DNA of 64,000 nt from Streptantibioticus cattleyicolor NRRL 8057 = DSM 46488 (GTDB taxonomy: Bacteria > Actinomycetota > Actinomycetes > Streptomycetales > Streptomycetaceae): positions 1,674,001 through 1,738,000 of the forward strand of contig NC_017586.1 of the NCBI RefSeq assembly GCF_000240165.1, read 5' to 3'. Of this stretch, positions 1-10,938 are shown piece by piece. The notes beneath the pieces were generated by a model. That model ran no database searches. It saw only the letters and a program-made list of their open reading frames with translations, and was not told the origin of the DNA. The translations under genes and the position numbers were made by a program. Every line of letters begins with the position of its first letter. Position 1 is the first letter of the stretch.

Positions 1-2545
<2,545 letters not shown>

Positions 2546-2940
2546 GGGACCGACTCCTCGCGCACGGGGTTGCCCTGACGGCGGGGAGCGTACCCATCTC
2601 AAAGGCTTCGCAGTGCGTCCACGGCCATGTCACATGGCCATAACCACCCGTCTGCCAGCAGATCGAAAGCGACAAGGGGGCGATGCCTGGGATCCGCGAT
2701 CCACGGATTTCGTCGTCCCACCCTTCACCTCTTGAACACATGAGCGCGTCAATGTGCAATCGAGCAGACAGCGCCATCACGGTGCGTGACGTGGGTTTGA
2801 TTGCCTGAAGCGGCAGTACTTGGCACCCAGTGCCATTGATTGGAGAATTAACGACACCGGGTGCCGCAACAGAGAGATCCGGTTGCGCGCTCAAATGAGC
2901 GACTACCTCATCAGGCGTGGCGAGAATCACGCCGTTCGTC
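2546..2940. other. Intergenic region, ppdK promoter side, with small dyads
   Basis: This 395-base stretch lies upstream of ppdK and downstream of the vWA-TPR gene, and is less GC-rich than its surroundings. I see no convincing gene in it. It holds the 17-bp palindrome at 2623-2639 (listed separately), a perfect dyad TGGCAC-CCA-GTGCCA at 2821-2835, and a weak hairpin GGCGTG-N8-CACGCC at 2914-2933. The hairpin lies just 3' of the vWA-TPR stop and could be its terminator. Open frames crossing the region continue into the antisense of ppdK and show no recognisable protein. Confidence 0.5.
2623..2639. promoter_or_regulatory. Perfect palindrome upstream of ppdK
   Basis: GGCCATGT-C-ACATGGCC is a perfect 8+1+8 palindrome about 80 bp upstream of the ppdK GTG start. 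Its position and symmetry fit an operator for a dimeric regulator of ppdK. The regulator is unknown and no neighbouring gene encodes an obvious candidate. Confidence 0.4.
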
Positions 2941-5900
2941 TCACTCCTCGGACAGCCGGATGCGCCGCCGCAGGTCCTCCAGGAGACCCCGGGTGACCTC
3001 GGTGTTGCGGTGGTGCGGACCCAGCACCCGGCCGCGGGCCTCCAGCACGGCGGCGTACTCGGCCTCCGCCTCGGCGAGCCGGCCGAGGTGGTCCAGGGAG
3101 AAGGCCAGGTTGTGCCAGGTGCCCAGGGTCAGCGGGTTGTCGGCGCCGAGGACCCGGCGGCGGTCGCGCCAGGCGCGCCGGTTGACCTGCTCCGCCTCGG
3201 CGTACCGGCCCATCCGGTTGAGCAGGTAGCCCAGGTTGTGCCGGGACGACAGGGTGCGCGGCGCGTCGTCGCCGTCCCGGGCCGCGCGCTCGGCGGTCAG
3301 CGCCCGCTGCTCCGCCTCGGCCTCGGTGAACCGCTCCTGGTCCAGCAGGGTCCACACCAGCTGGGCCCGGGTGCTGGAGGTGTCCGGGTGGTCGGCGCCC
3401 AGCACCCGGCGGCGTGCCTCCAGCACCCGTCGCAGTTCGGCCTCGGCCTCCTCGTGCCGGCCCAGCATGCCCAGCGTCTGCGCCCAGCCGTGCCGGGCGG
3501 CCAGCGTGCTGTCGTGCTCCTCGCCGAGCAGCCGGGCCCGGGCCCGGGCCACCTCCCGGTACCCCTCCTCCGCCTCGGCCAGCCGCTCCTGGCCGCGGAC
3601 CGCCCGGGCCAGCTCCAGCCGGGTGGTGAGCACCGCGCCCTCCGGACGCCCCAGCCGCAGCTCCTCGGCGAGGATGCCCAGGCACTCCGTCTCCGCCTCG
3701 GAGTACCGTTCCAGCGCGTTGAGCACGGTGGCGTGCACGTACCGCATGCGCAGCGCGACCGGGTGGGCGGTGCCGAAGACACGGGTCGCGGCGGGCACCA
3801 GAGAGGTGGTCACCGCCAGCGCGTCGTCCGGCCGGTCCAGGTCGCGCAGGGCCACCGCCAGGTCCTCCCGGGCGTCCAGGGTCCGGGGGTCCCGCGGGCC
3901 GTACCGGGTCTCGGCCGCCGCGACCAGCTCGCGCAGCTCCGGCTCGGCGCGCGCGTACCGCCGGTCCCCCATCAGCACCCGGACCAGCCCGGCCCGGGCC
4001 ATCAGCGCGTCCTCCTGGTCCGGGCCGGCCGTGCGGGTCCAGGCGTCCAGCAGCTCCCGGTAGGCCTCCTCGGCCTCCGGGTAGCGCCGGGCCCGTTCCA
4101 GGCCGTGGCCCACCCACCACAGGGCGCCGAGCGTCTCGGGGTGGTCGGGGCCCAGCGCCGCCAGGCAGTCGTGGTGGGCGCGCCGGTACTCGTCCAGCGC
4201 CTCCTGGTGCCGCTCGCGCTGCTGGAGCACCTGGGCCAGCCGGGAGCGGGACTCGCCGACCGCGACGACGTCGAACTCCGGCCGGCGCAGATAGACCTCC
4301 AGCAGCTCCCGGCGTTCCGCCTCGGCCGCCTCCAGCCGCCCGGCCGCGCTCAGCAGACCGGCCAGATGGCCGCGGGCATACAGCGTGTAGCGGTGCTCCG
4401 GGCCGTGCACCCGGACGGAGACGGCCACCACCTCGCGCAGATGGTGCTCGGCCTGGTCGTGGTCGCCCAGCCGGTTGAGCGCGAGCGCCAGGTGGCCGCG
4501 CAGGTTGCGGGTCTCCAGGTCGTCGCCGGTCAGCTCGGGGAGCAACGTGCCGATGACGCGCCGCAGTTCACCGGCGTACCCGGTCAGATCGGTGTCGACC
4601 AGCCGGACGGCCAGCTCCTGGACGGCGTGCACCCCGTCCCAGCCGTACACCTCCTCCCGGTCGCCCGCGGCGTCGGCCATCCTGGCGGCCTGCTCGCGTA
4701 CGGCCCCGGGCACCGACGGGTCGCGGACGATCCGCCGGGCCAGCTCGGTCAGGGGCGGCCTGACCCACAGCGAGGCGTGGGAGAGCACGGGTTCGCCCGG
4801 GACGGGGGAGGGTGTGCCGGCGTCGGCGGGGTCGCCCCGCCCGGAGCCGCCGCCGTCGCCGAGGCTCAGCCGGTACAGCAGTTGCGGGGAGGCGGCGGCG
4901 AACGGGCGGGCGTCGTCGGTGACGGCGGTGCCGCCGGGGCCGTGGACGCGGGCGCGGAACTCCGGGCCGTCGCCGCGCCGCCGGGTCAGGTAGGCGGTGA
5001 CCAGTTCCACGGTGCCCAGCGCCTCGTCGGTGCGGACGGTGTCCAGCAGCAGGTCGGCCACGCCGGGCTGGAACTCGTAGGTGCCGCCGGCGCCCTCGGC
5101 CCGGCGCAGCAGGCCGCCCAGGAAGACCTCGGCGAGCTGGGCGGGGTGGAAGCGGTCGGCGCCGCCGGGGTCCTGCCGTCCGGCGTGGTGGATCAGCCGC
5201 ATCACCGGCAGGGTGAGCGGGTGGACGGCGGCGAGGCGGCCGGCCAGGCGCTGTCCCTCGGGCGAGGCGCTCTCCCGGAAGTGGCGCAGCCGTTCGCCGG
5301 GGGCCCGGTGCGGCGGGTCCGGCACCGGAACGGGCGGCGGGGGGTGGGCGGGCAGCAGCAGCACCGGCAGTGCGGCGCTGCCCCGGTCCCCCGCGGCGAG
5401 CCCGGCCCACGCCGCGAGCTGCTCCTCGGCCAGCTCCAGCAGCGGCACCGGCACCCCCTCGTACGGCGCCAACAGGCCGGACGGCAGCAGGGGGTGATGG
5501 ATCGTCAGGCAACGGTTGGCGGCGACCGGGCGCTCCGCGGCCAGCAGCAGGCGCTCGGCGGCCATCGCCGGGGCCGGCCACATGCGCGGCGGCAGCGGCT
5601 GCACCACCGCCACCGGCACCCGTCGCGCCCACCGGGCCAGCCAGCGCTGCACCGCCCCCGACCGCCAGGCCGGCCCCACCCCGTCGGAGAGCACGAGGAC
5701 CACCGTGCGCCCCTCCTGCCCCACCACCGAGCCGGGGGTGCGGCGCGGCGCGGCCGGGGCGAACGGGCGGGCGCGCAGCACCGGCGCCGCCGCGTCACCG
5801 GTGTCCAGGCCCAGGATGCGCAACTGCCGGAAGGCGCCCAGCCGTTCCAGGATGGCGCGCAGTTCCGCCGCAAGCTGCCGCCACAGCACCATCGAGGGGC

Positions 5901-6402
5901 CGTCGTCGACGATCAGGGTGAGGCTGAGCCGGTGCTCGCGTTCCGGGCGCAGCACCACGTCGGGGAGTCCGGTCTCGGCGATCCGGTCGGCGCTGGCGGA
6001 TTCGTCCAGCCGCACCAGCCGGGGCGAGGGCGACCACTGGCGCAGCGGGCGCAGGGCGCGGCCGAGCCGGTGCGCCCGGGTCAGCGCGCGGACCCCGCGC
6101 ACCTGCACCGTAACGGCGGTCCGGCCGCCACGGGGCGGACGCGGACCGGGCGCGTACAGCCCGGGGTCGGCGGGGCGGGCGGGGTCGGCGGCCTCGGACC
6201 CGGCGGGCGGCTCCGGCTCGGCGGCGTCGGCGGGGGGCCGCGGGGGCCGCGCGGTGGCGGCCGGGGCGGGTCCGGCCGGGGGCTCCCCCGTCCCGGCCGG
6301 TGCGCCGCCGGTCCGCACCGCCAGCCAGAGAACGTCGAGCAGTTCCTGGGTGGACAGCTCGACCCCCGCCCGTTCCAGCGCCGCGCTGAGCCGGTCGATC
6401 AT
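2941..6402 (-). CDS. vWA-TPR protein, SAV_2336-like N-terminus (conflict-system sensor)
   Basis: A 1153-residue protein. Residues 1-30 form a helical N-terminal segment like SAV_2336-type proteins, followed by a Pro/Ala-rich linker to about 95. A von Willebrand A-like domain spans about 155-320, with a degenerate MIDAS (LIVDDGPSM, 163-171) and LVLSDGVG (236-243). A helical middle region follows. From about residue 600 to the end there are many roughly 42-residue TPRs of the kinesin-light-chain style (LG..HP.TL..R..LA..L...GR..EAE). Its ATG overlaps the MoxR stop by one base, so it is the last gene of the four-gene operon. In VMAP ternary systems the vWA protein partners with MoxR and VMAP. 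I infer that the TPR array recognises the trigger or partner. Confidence 0.85.
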   Translation of the reverse strand: MIDRLSAALERAGVELSTQELLDVLWLAVRTGGAPAGTGEPPAGPAPAATARPPRPPADAAEPEPPAGSEAADPARPADPGLYAPGPRPPRGGRTAVTVQVRGVRALTRAHRLGRALRPLRQWSPSPRLVRLDESASADRIAETGLPDVVLRPEREHRLSLTLIVDDGPSMVLWRQLAAELRAILERLGAFRQLRILGLDTGDAAAPVLRARPFAPAAPRRTPGSVVGQEGRTVVLVLSDGVGPAWRSGAVQRWLARWARRVPVAVVQPLPPRMWPAPAMAAERLLLAAERPVAANRCLTIHHPLLPSGLLAPYEGVPVPLLELAEEQLAAWAGLAAGDRGSAALPVLLLPAHPPPPVPVPDPPHRAPGERLRHFRESASPEGQRLAGRLAAVHPLTLPVMRLIHHAGRQDPGGADRFHPAQLAEVFLGGLLRRAEGAGGTYEFQPGVADLLLDTVRTDEALGTVELVTAYLTRRRGDGPEFRARVHGPGGTAVTDDARPFAAASPQLLYRLSLGDGGGSGRGDPADAGTPSPVPGEPVLSHASLWVRPPLTELARRIVRDPSVPGAVREQAARMADAAGDREEVYGWDGVHAVQELAVRLVDTDLTGYAGELRRVIGTLLPELTGDDLETRNLRGHLALALNRLGDHDQAEHHLREVVAVSVRVHGPEHRYTLYARGHLAGLLSAAGRLEAAEAERRELLEVYLRRPEFDVVAVGESRSRLAQVLQQRERHQEALDEYRRAHHDCLAALGPDHPETLGALWWVGHGLERARRYPEAEEAYRELLDAWTRTAGPDQEDALMARAGLVRVLMGDRRYARAEPELRELVAAAETRYGPRDPRTLDAREDLAVALRDLDRPDDALAVTTSLVPAATRVFGTAHPVALRMRYVHATVLNALERYSEAETECLGILAEELRLGRPEGAVLTTRLELARAVRGQERLAEAEEGYREVARARARLLGEEHDSTLAARHGWAQTLGMLGRHEEAEAELRRVLEARRRVLGADHPDTSSTRAQLVWTLLDQERFTEAEAEQRALTAERAARDGDDAPRTLSSRHNLGYLLNRMGRYAEAEQVNRRAWRDRRRVLGADNPLTLGTWHNLAFSLDHLGRLAEAEAEYAAVLEARGRVLGPHHRNTEVTRGLLEDLRRRIRLSEE

Positions 6403-7355
6403 CAGGCGTCCACGTCGTCCAGCGACTGCAGCACGGTCTCGCGCAGCGTCTCGTACGGCATGCGGACGGCGGTGGAGCGCAGGTGGACGGCGTTGAGGAG
6501 CTGGTCGGTGGCGAGCTCGCGGTTCTGCCCGTCGCGCAGGTCGAGGAAGTCCGCGATCAGCCGCTCGGCCTCCTCGGTGAGGGGGCCGAGGTGGAGCGAG
6601 ACGATCTCGCGCAGCTGCTCGGCGCCGGGCTGCTTGAGGTCCAGCCGGACGCAGCGGCGCAGGAACGCCGGGGGGAACTCGCGTTCGCCGTTGCTGGTGA
6701 CCACCACCACCGGGAACGTCCGGCAGCGCACCACGCCGTGGGCGACCGTGACCTTGCGGTCCGACCCGGTGACCCGCACCCGGACCTCGCTCTCCTTGAG
6801 GCGGGCGAGTTCCGGGATCTCGTAGCGGCCCTCCTCGAAGACGGTGAGCAGGTCGTTGGGGAGGTCGATGTCGCCCTTGTCGAGTTCGTCGACGAGCAGC
6901 ACCCGGGGCTTGGCGGCCGGCAGCAGCGCGGTGCCGAGCGGGCCGAGCCGCAGGTAGTCGCCGATGTCGCCGTCACCGTCGGCCGCGTCGTCCGGGCCCC
7001 GGCGCATGGAGGCGTCCCGCAGCCGGCCCACCGCGTCGTAGTGGTAGAGCCCGTCGGCGAGCGTGGTACGGCTGTTGACCGGCCAGTGCAGCACCTCGCC
7101 CAGGCGCAGTTCGCGGGCGACGGCCCGGGCCAGGCTGGACTTGCCGGTGCCGGGCTTGCCGGTCACCAGCAGCGGCCGGTGCAGCAGCAGCGCGGTGTTG
7201 ACCACGTCCCGGTCGGCGTCGGAGATGACGTAGGGGAACGGCGCGGCGGGGGCCCGCGTGCCGGGGGCCTCGAAGCGGCGCCACGGCGGCGGCTCGGGCC
7301 AGGCCACGTCCCGCGGGCGCCCGTCACCGCGGAAGAGCTGCCAGTCGTCGGTCAT
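6402..7355 (-). CDS. MoxR-type AAA+ ATPase of the VMAP operon
   Basis: A 317-residue AAA+ ATPase of the MoxR group. Walker A is GKPGTGKS at 66-73, Walker B is LLVDELDK at 153-160, sensor 1 is VVVTSN at 217-222, and an arginine-finger-like FLRRC lies at 231-235. MoxR ATPases act as chaperones that remodel vWA-domain partners, and here the vWA partner is the overlapping downstream gene. The stop overlaps the vWA-TPR ATG by one base. The gene starts 28 bp after the caspase-like gene. In a ternary conflict system it would supply the NTP-dependent switch between sensing and effector release. The family call is firm; the role in defence is inferred from context. Confidence 0.92.
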   Translation of the reverse strand: MTDDWQLFRGDGRPRDVAWPEPPPWRRFEAPGTRAPAAPFPYVISDADRDVVNTALLLHRPLLVTGKPGTGKSSLARAVARELRLGEVLHWPVNSRTTLADGLYHYDAVGRLRDASMRRGPDDAADGDGDIGDYLRLGPLGTALLPAAKPRVLLVDELDKGDIDLPNDLLTVFEEGRYEIPELARLKESEVRVRVTGSDRKVTVAHGVVRCRTFPVVVVTSNGEREFPPAFLRRCVRLDLKQPGAEQLREIVSLHLGPLTEEAERLIADFLDLRDGQNRELATDQLLNAVHLRSTAVRMPYETLRETVLQSLDDVDA

Positions 7356-7383
7356 CGAGGGGTCCTACTTTCTTCGGCGTGGG

Positions 7384-9597
7384 TCAGACCGGGGCGGACA
7401 GGTCGAGCCGGCGCGGCAGCGGATGGCCGGGGTCGTCCCACAGCAGGGCGAGGTGCTTGCCGTGGTGGTCGTCGTCGAGGTCGCCGGCGGCCCGCAACTC
7501 CCGCAGGTGGTGCGGGAGTCGGGCCAACGGTACGGCGCCCAGCAGCGGCTCCAGCCGGTCCCGGGCGGCGCGGCGCTCCTCGGCGCGGTGCCAGACGAGC
7601 ACCGGGACCCCGCTGACCACGCAGGCCAGGAAGATCCCGGTGCGGTGCCGGGCCGGGGCGGTGACCACGCAGCCGGGGGCGTCCGGGTGGAGCGAGAGGG
7701 CGCCGGGCACCCGGTCGCGTTCCAGGTCGTCGGGGAGCCAGTGCAGGTCCCGCACGATGCCGGCGGCGACCCGCTCCCACCGTTTGCGCCAGGTGTGCAC
7801 ATAGGGCTGGGGGCGCGGGTCGGTGCCGCGGACCACGACCGGGTAGTCGGTGCCCAGCCGGCGTTCGACGTCGGTGCGGGCGCGGATCGTCCAGCGGTGC
7901 ACCTCCAGGTCGAGGTCGGCGGCGGGGAGGAAGAACTCCACCAGCGTCTCGTGGGCCCGGGCGTACCGGTAGAGCGCCTCGTCGAGGTCGTCGCTGATAC
8001 CGGCGGCGGGGCGCGGCCGGTCGCCCTTGGCCACCGCGACCACCTCGGTGCCGCGGCGGTACCAGATCTCGTAGGTGCGTCCGCCGCCGGCCGGGCCGGA
8101 CAGCCGGATCTGGACGCGGTCGCCGTCGGCCGCGTGCCCGGTCCGCTCGGTCTCCTCCTGGAGGTCGGCGCGGCGGGCGAGGAGCGCCTGGGTCATCCCG
8201 ATGCGTTCCGCGCAGCGGTCGGACCAGGACTGGAGCGCGGCGGCGTCGTCCGGCGGCAGCAGCGCGGCGGTGCGCTCGGTGATCCGCAGCAGCTGGGGCA
8301 GCTGGTGGCGGCGGGGCACCAGGCGTTCCAGGTCGTCCAGGACGGCCGGCGGATCGTCCGGGGCGGTCAGCCGGACCCCGGGCAGTTCGTCGTGGGCGGC
8401 CCCGACCAGCGTCGGCAGGGTGCGGCCGGTGGCGAGCAGGGCGAGCAGCCCGCCGTGTTCGAGACCGGTCAGCCACTCCCCGGACGGGCGCAGCGGGCGG
8501 GCGGCCGGCTCCGCGTCGGCCACCGTGTGCCGCCAGTGGTCGAGGTGGGGGCCGGGCTCGGCGGGGCGGGTGGCGTCGAGCGCGGCCAGCAGCGTGGTCA
8601 CCCCGTGGGCGGTGCCGATCGCCACGTCGACCAGTTCGCCGGCCGTGGCGGCGGGGCGCGGGACGGGGGCGTGCGGGGACAGCTCCCGGACGAGGTGGAA
8701 GGCGAAGGCGGCGGCGGAGTGCGGGTCGGCGGTGAGCAGTTCGGTGACGCGGGTCAACTGCGCCTTGGCACGCAGTTGTTCACCGGTGAGCGGGGGCGGG
8801 GCCGGGCGGTCGGTCTCGTTGCCCCGCCAGTCGCGCCGGTAGAGGTTGGGCAGCTGGTCGGCCTGGCCGGTCTCGCGCAGCCGGTCGAACGCGTCGTCCA
8901 CCCTGCGGGCCGCCGCGTCCAGGTCGGGCGGTCCGGCGCCGTCCGGGGCGGCGCGCAGCCCGGTCAGCAGGGTGCGGGTGAACAGGCCCTCGCCGCCGGT
9001 GTTCTTGGCCAGGCCGCCGGGTTCGCAGGCGCGCCACACGAAGGCCTGGCGGCCCCGGTGGAGCGTCTCGCGGGTGATGAAGTGGTCGGGTTCGGGGGCG
9101 GCGGCCCGCTCGGCCGGCGGGAGCGGCTGGCGGCAGGCGTCGACCACGGTGACGACCCGGCCGAACCGGTGCGGGGCGAGGGCGTCGGAGCACAGGTAGT
9201 CCACCAGCTTCCCGGCGTCCAGGCCGACCAGGTCGTCCTCCCGGGCCTCGGGGTAGAGCAGGCTCCATTCGCTCCCCTTGACCTGGACGCCGTGGCCGGC
9301 CCAGTAGACCCACAGCCAGTCGCCGTCCAGCCGGGGCAGGACGCGCTTGAAGAAGGTCCGCACCGTGCCGCGGTCGGCGCCCGCGTGGCCACGGCCGGCC
9401 AGCAGCGCGGCGTTGGCCGGGAGCGGGGCGGCGAGCAGGTGGACGTTGCGCTCCGGGACGCCGAGCCCGGTGAGCCAGTCGATCAGGCCGAGGGCGTCGC
9501 GCACCGGGCCGTCCAGGTGCCAGGCCGCACCGCCGGCGTACTCCTCGACGGCGACCGCGACGACGTGGACGCGCTCGGTGTCCCACCCGGCGCTCAC
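7384..9597 (-). CDS. Caspase-like protease fused to VMAP-C-like domain
   Basis: A 737-residue protein with an N-terminal caspase (C14) fold. The catalytic dyad is His102 in YWAGHGV and Cys155 in VVDACRQ. A helical middle region (about 250-480) follows. The C-terminal domain (about 490-737) carries signatures I associate with the vWA-MoxR-associated protein C-terminal domain: LGTDYPVVVR (581-590), SGVPVLVWHR and LLWDDPGHPLP. The GTG start at 9597 overlaps the upstream hydrolase stop by four bases (GTGA) and removes a long spurious N-terminal extension that would be antisense-like. VMAP links the MoxR/vWA switch to an effector, here a protease fused in cis. Both catalytic residues are intact, so activity is expected once released. 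Confidence 0.88.
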   Translation of the reverse strand: MSAGWDTERVHVVAVAVEEYAGGAAWHLDGPVRDALGLIDWLTGLGVPERNVHLLAAPLPANAALLAGRGHAGADRGTVRTFFKRVLPRLDGDWLWVYWAGHGVQVKGSEWSLLYPEAREDDLVGLDAGKLVDYLCSDALAPHRFGRVVTVVDACRQPLPPAERAAAPEPDHFITRETLHRGRQAFVWRACEPGGLAKNTGGEGLFTRTLLTGLRAAPDGAGPPDLDAAARRVDDAFDRLRETGQADQLPNLYRRDWRGNETDRPAPPPLTGEQLRAKAQLTRVTELLTADPHSAAAFAFHLVRELSPHAPVPRPAATAGELVDVAIGTAHGVTTLLAALDATRPAEPGPHLDHWRHTVADAEPAARPLRPSGEWLTGLEHGGLLALLATGRTLPTLVGAAHDELPGVRLTAPDDPPAVLDDLERLVPRRHQLPQLLRITERTAALLPPDDAAALQSWSDRCAERIGMTQALLARRADLQEETERTGHAADGDRVQIRLSGPAGGGRTYEIWYRRGTEVVAVAKGDRPRPAAGISDDLDEALYRYARAHETLVEFFLPAADLDLEVHRWTIRARTDVERRLGTDYPVVVRGTDPRPQPYVHTWRKRWERVAAGIVRDLHWLPDDLERDRVPGALSLHPDAPGCVVTAPARHRTGIFLACVVSGVPVLVWHRAEERRAARDRLEPLLGAVPLARLPHHLRELRAAGDLDDDHHGKHLALLWDDPGHPLPRRLDLSAPV

Positions 9598-10808
9598 GGC
9601 AGCTCCGGGGCGAGCAGCCGGTAGAAGCCGCGGTGCGCGAAGTAGGCGCTGTGCGACCAGGGGAACGGCTGCCGGGTGTCCACCCGCAGGTCGCGCACGC
9701 GGCCGGGGAAGATCCCGGCGGCCACGAAGCCCAGCAGGTCGCGCTCGTCGTAGACGTTGAGCCAGCGCGGGAAGGCGGGCGGCAGCGGTTCGCCGCGGCG
9801 CAGCCCGGTGAGGGCGTCGAGTTCGTACAGGAACGGGGCCTGGGAGCCCACGGTGACCAGCAGGTCGACGCGGAGGCCGGGGTCGGTGGCGAGCAGGTCG
9901 ACGCAGGCGATGCCGCCGAGGCTGTGGGCGAGGAGGACCACCGGGCGGCCGGGGTCGGCGGCGCGGGCCGCGCGGACGGTCTCGGCGACGCGGTCCCGCA
10001 GCGCCTCGCCGCGGGCCTGGTAGCGCAGGATGTCGCCGGTGGCCGGGACGGCGCCGCCGGTGATGCGGGTGCGGTGGCGCCGGGCCGCCTCGGAGTAGTC
10101 CCACACCGCCCAGGTCAGACCGCGCCGCAGCAGCCACCGGCCGGCGTCGGCGAGGGCGCCGCGGTCGGTGCCGCCCAGCGCCTCGGTGATCGCGGCCACC
10201 AGGGCGTCGCGTTCCTCCCCGTCCACCGGCGGCGGCTCCTGCGCGGGTTCCTCGCCGGCCGCCAGCCGCAGCGTCTCGGCCACCACGGCCCGCGCGGTGA
10301 CGGCGGTGACCCCGGCGTCGTCGGGGGCGCCGCCGGAGAGCGCGGCGATCTCGCGGGCGGTGCGTTCGGCGGCCTCGGGGAGCAGCCGGGCCGTCCCGGA
10401 GCCGGGTTCGGCGGCCCCGCCGGAGGCGGCGAGGGCGGCGGGTAAGGACCGTACCCGGTCGGCGAAGGCCCGCCACGGATCGGCCCGGCCGGGGACGAAG
10501 CCGCCGGCCTGCCGGGGCGCCGCCGCCGCGTGGGCGTGGAGTTCGGCGAAGGGGTCGGCCAGCAGCAGCGACCACAGCGCGGTGGGATCGTCCGCCGCGG
10601 CCTCGCCGGGCACCGCGCGGGTGCCCTCCCGTACCGGGATCGAGACGCCGCCCAGGGCCAGCCGGGCCCCGAAGGCGTCGCCCCAGTAGCAGCGCACCAC
10701 GGTGGCGTCGGGGCGCGCCGCGGCCAGCCCGCGCACCACCTTCTCGTGGGTGCGCTCGTACGACTCGGCGCGCACGCCCGTACCGTGGACGAAGACGACG
10801 CTCGTCAC
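9594..10808 (-). CDS. Alpha/beta hydrolase heading the VMAP operon
   Basis: A 404-residue alpha/beta-hydrolase-fold protein with a visible triad. The nucleophile is Ser296 in LAHSLGG, the acid is Asp354 or Asp357 in NVYDERDLLGF, and the His is His386 in PFPWSHSAYF. The N-terminal VVFVHGTGVR supplies the oxyanion region. A long helical insert (about 60-280) between the HG motif and the nucleophile is lid-like. No signal peptide is seen, so it acts in the cytoplasm. The GTG start at 10808 follows a GGGGGGA ribosome site. It is the first gene of the operon and overlaps the caspase gene by four bases. The substrate cannot be read from sequence; a lipase or esterase effector is the natural guess. 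Confidence 0.82.
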   Translation of the reverse strand: MTSVVFVHGTGVRAESYERTHEKVVRGLAAARPDATVVRCYWGDAFGARLALGGVSIPVREGTRAVPGEAAADDPTALWSLLLADPFAELHAHAAAAPRQAGGFVPGRADPWRAFADRVRSLPAALAASGGAAEPGSGTARLLPEAAERTAREIAALSGGAPDDAGVTAVTARAVVAETLRLAAGEEPAQEPPPVDGEERDALVAAITEALGGTDRGALADAGRWLLRRGLTWAVWDYSEAARRHRTRITGGAVPATGDILRYQARGEALRDRVAETVRAARAADPGRPVVLLAHSLGGIACVDLLATDPGLRVDLLVTVGSQAPFLYELDALTGLRRGEPLPPAFPRWLNVYDERDLLGFVAAGIFPGRVRDLRVDTRQPFPWSHSAYFAHRGFYRLLAPELP

Positions 10809-10836
10809 CGATCCCCCCGCCCGAGGTCCGTCACAG

Positions 10837-10856
10837 GCACGGCGTCGCCGCCGTGC
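10837..10856. promoter_or_regulatory. 8-bp-arm inverted repeat in the VMAP operon leader
   Basis: GCACGGCG-TCGC-CGCCGTGC is a perfect stem-loop 29 bp upstream of the operon's first start codon, in the 130-bp gap after dusB. It could be the dusB terminator, an operator, or a leader hairpin limiting expression of potentially toxic effectors. Confidence 0.4.
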
Positions 10857-10938
10857 GGTCGAAGAAGCCCGCAGGGTGACTTTACGCCCGCGTGGCCGGG
10901 TCGTGCGCCGGTTCGCCGGAGGGGCGGTTGACGGGTGG

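Noticed and set aside
2917-6825. Plus-strand frame of 1302 codons
   Set aside because: Antisense to the vWA-TPR and MoxR genes, with no recognisable domain.
7258-9624. Plus-strand frame of 788 codons
   Set aside because: Antisense to the caspase-VMAP gene; the minus-strand frame has clear catalytic motifs.
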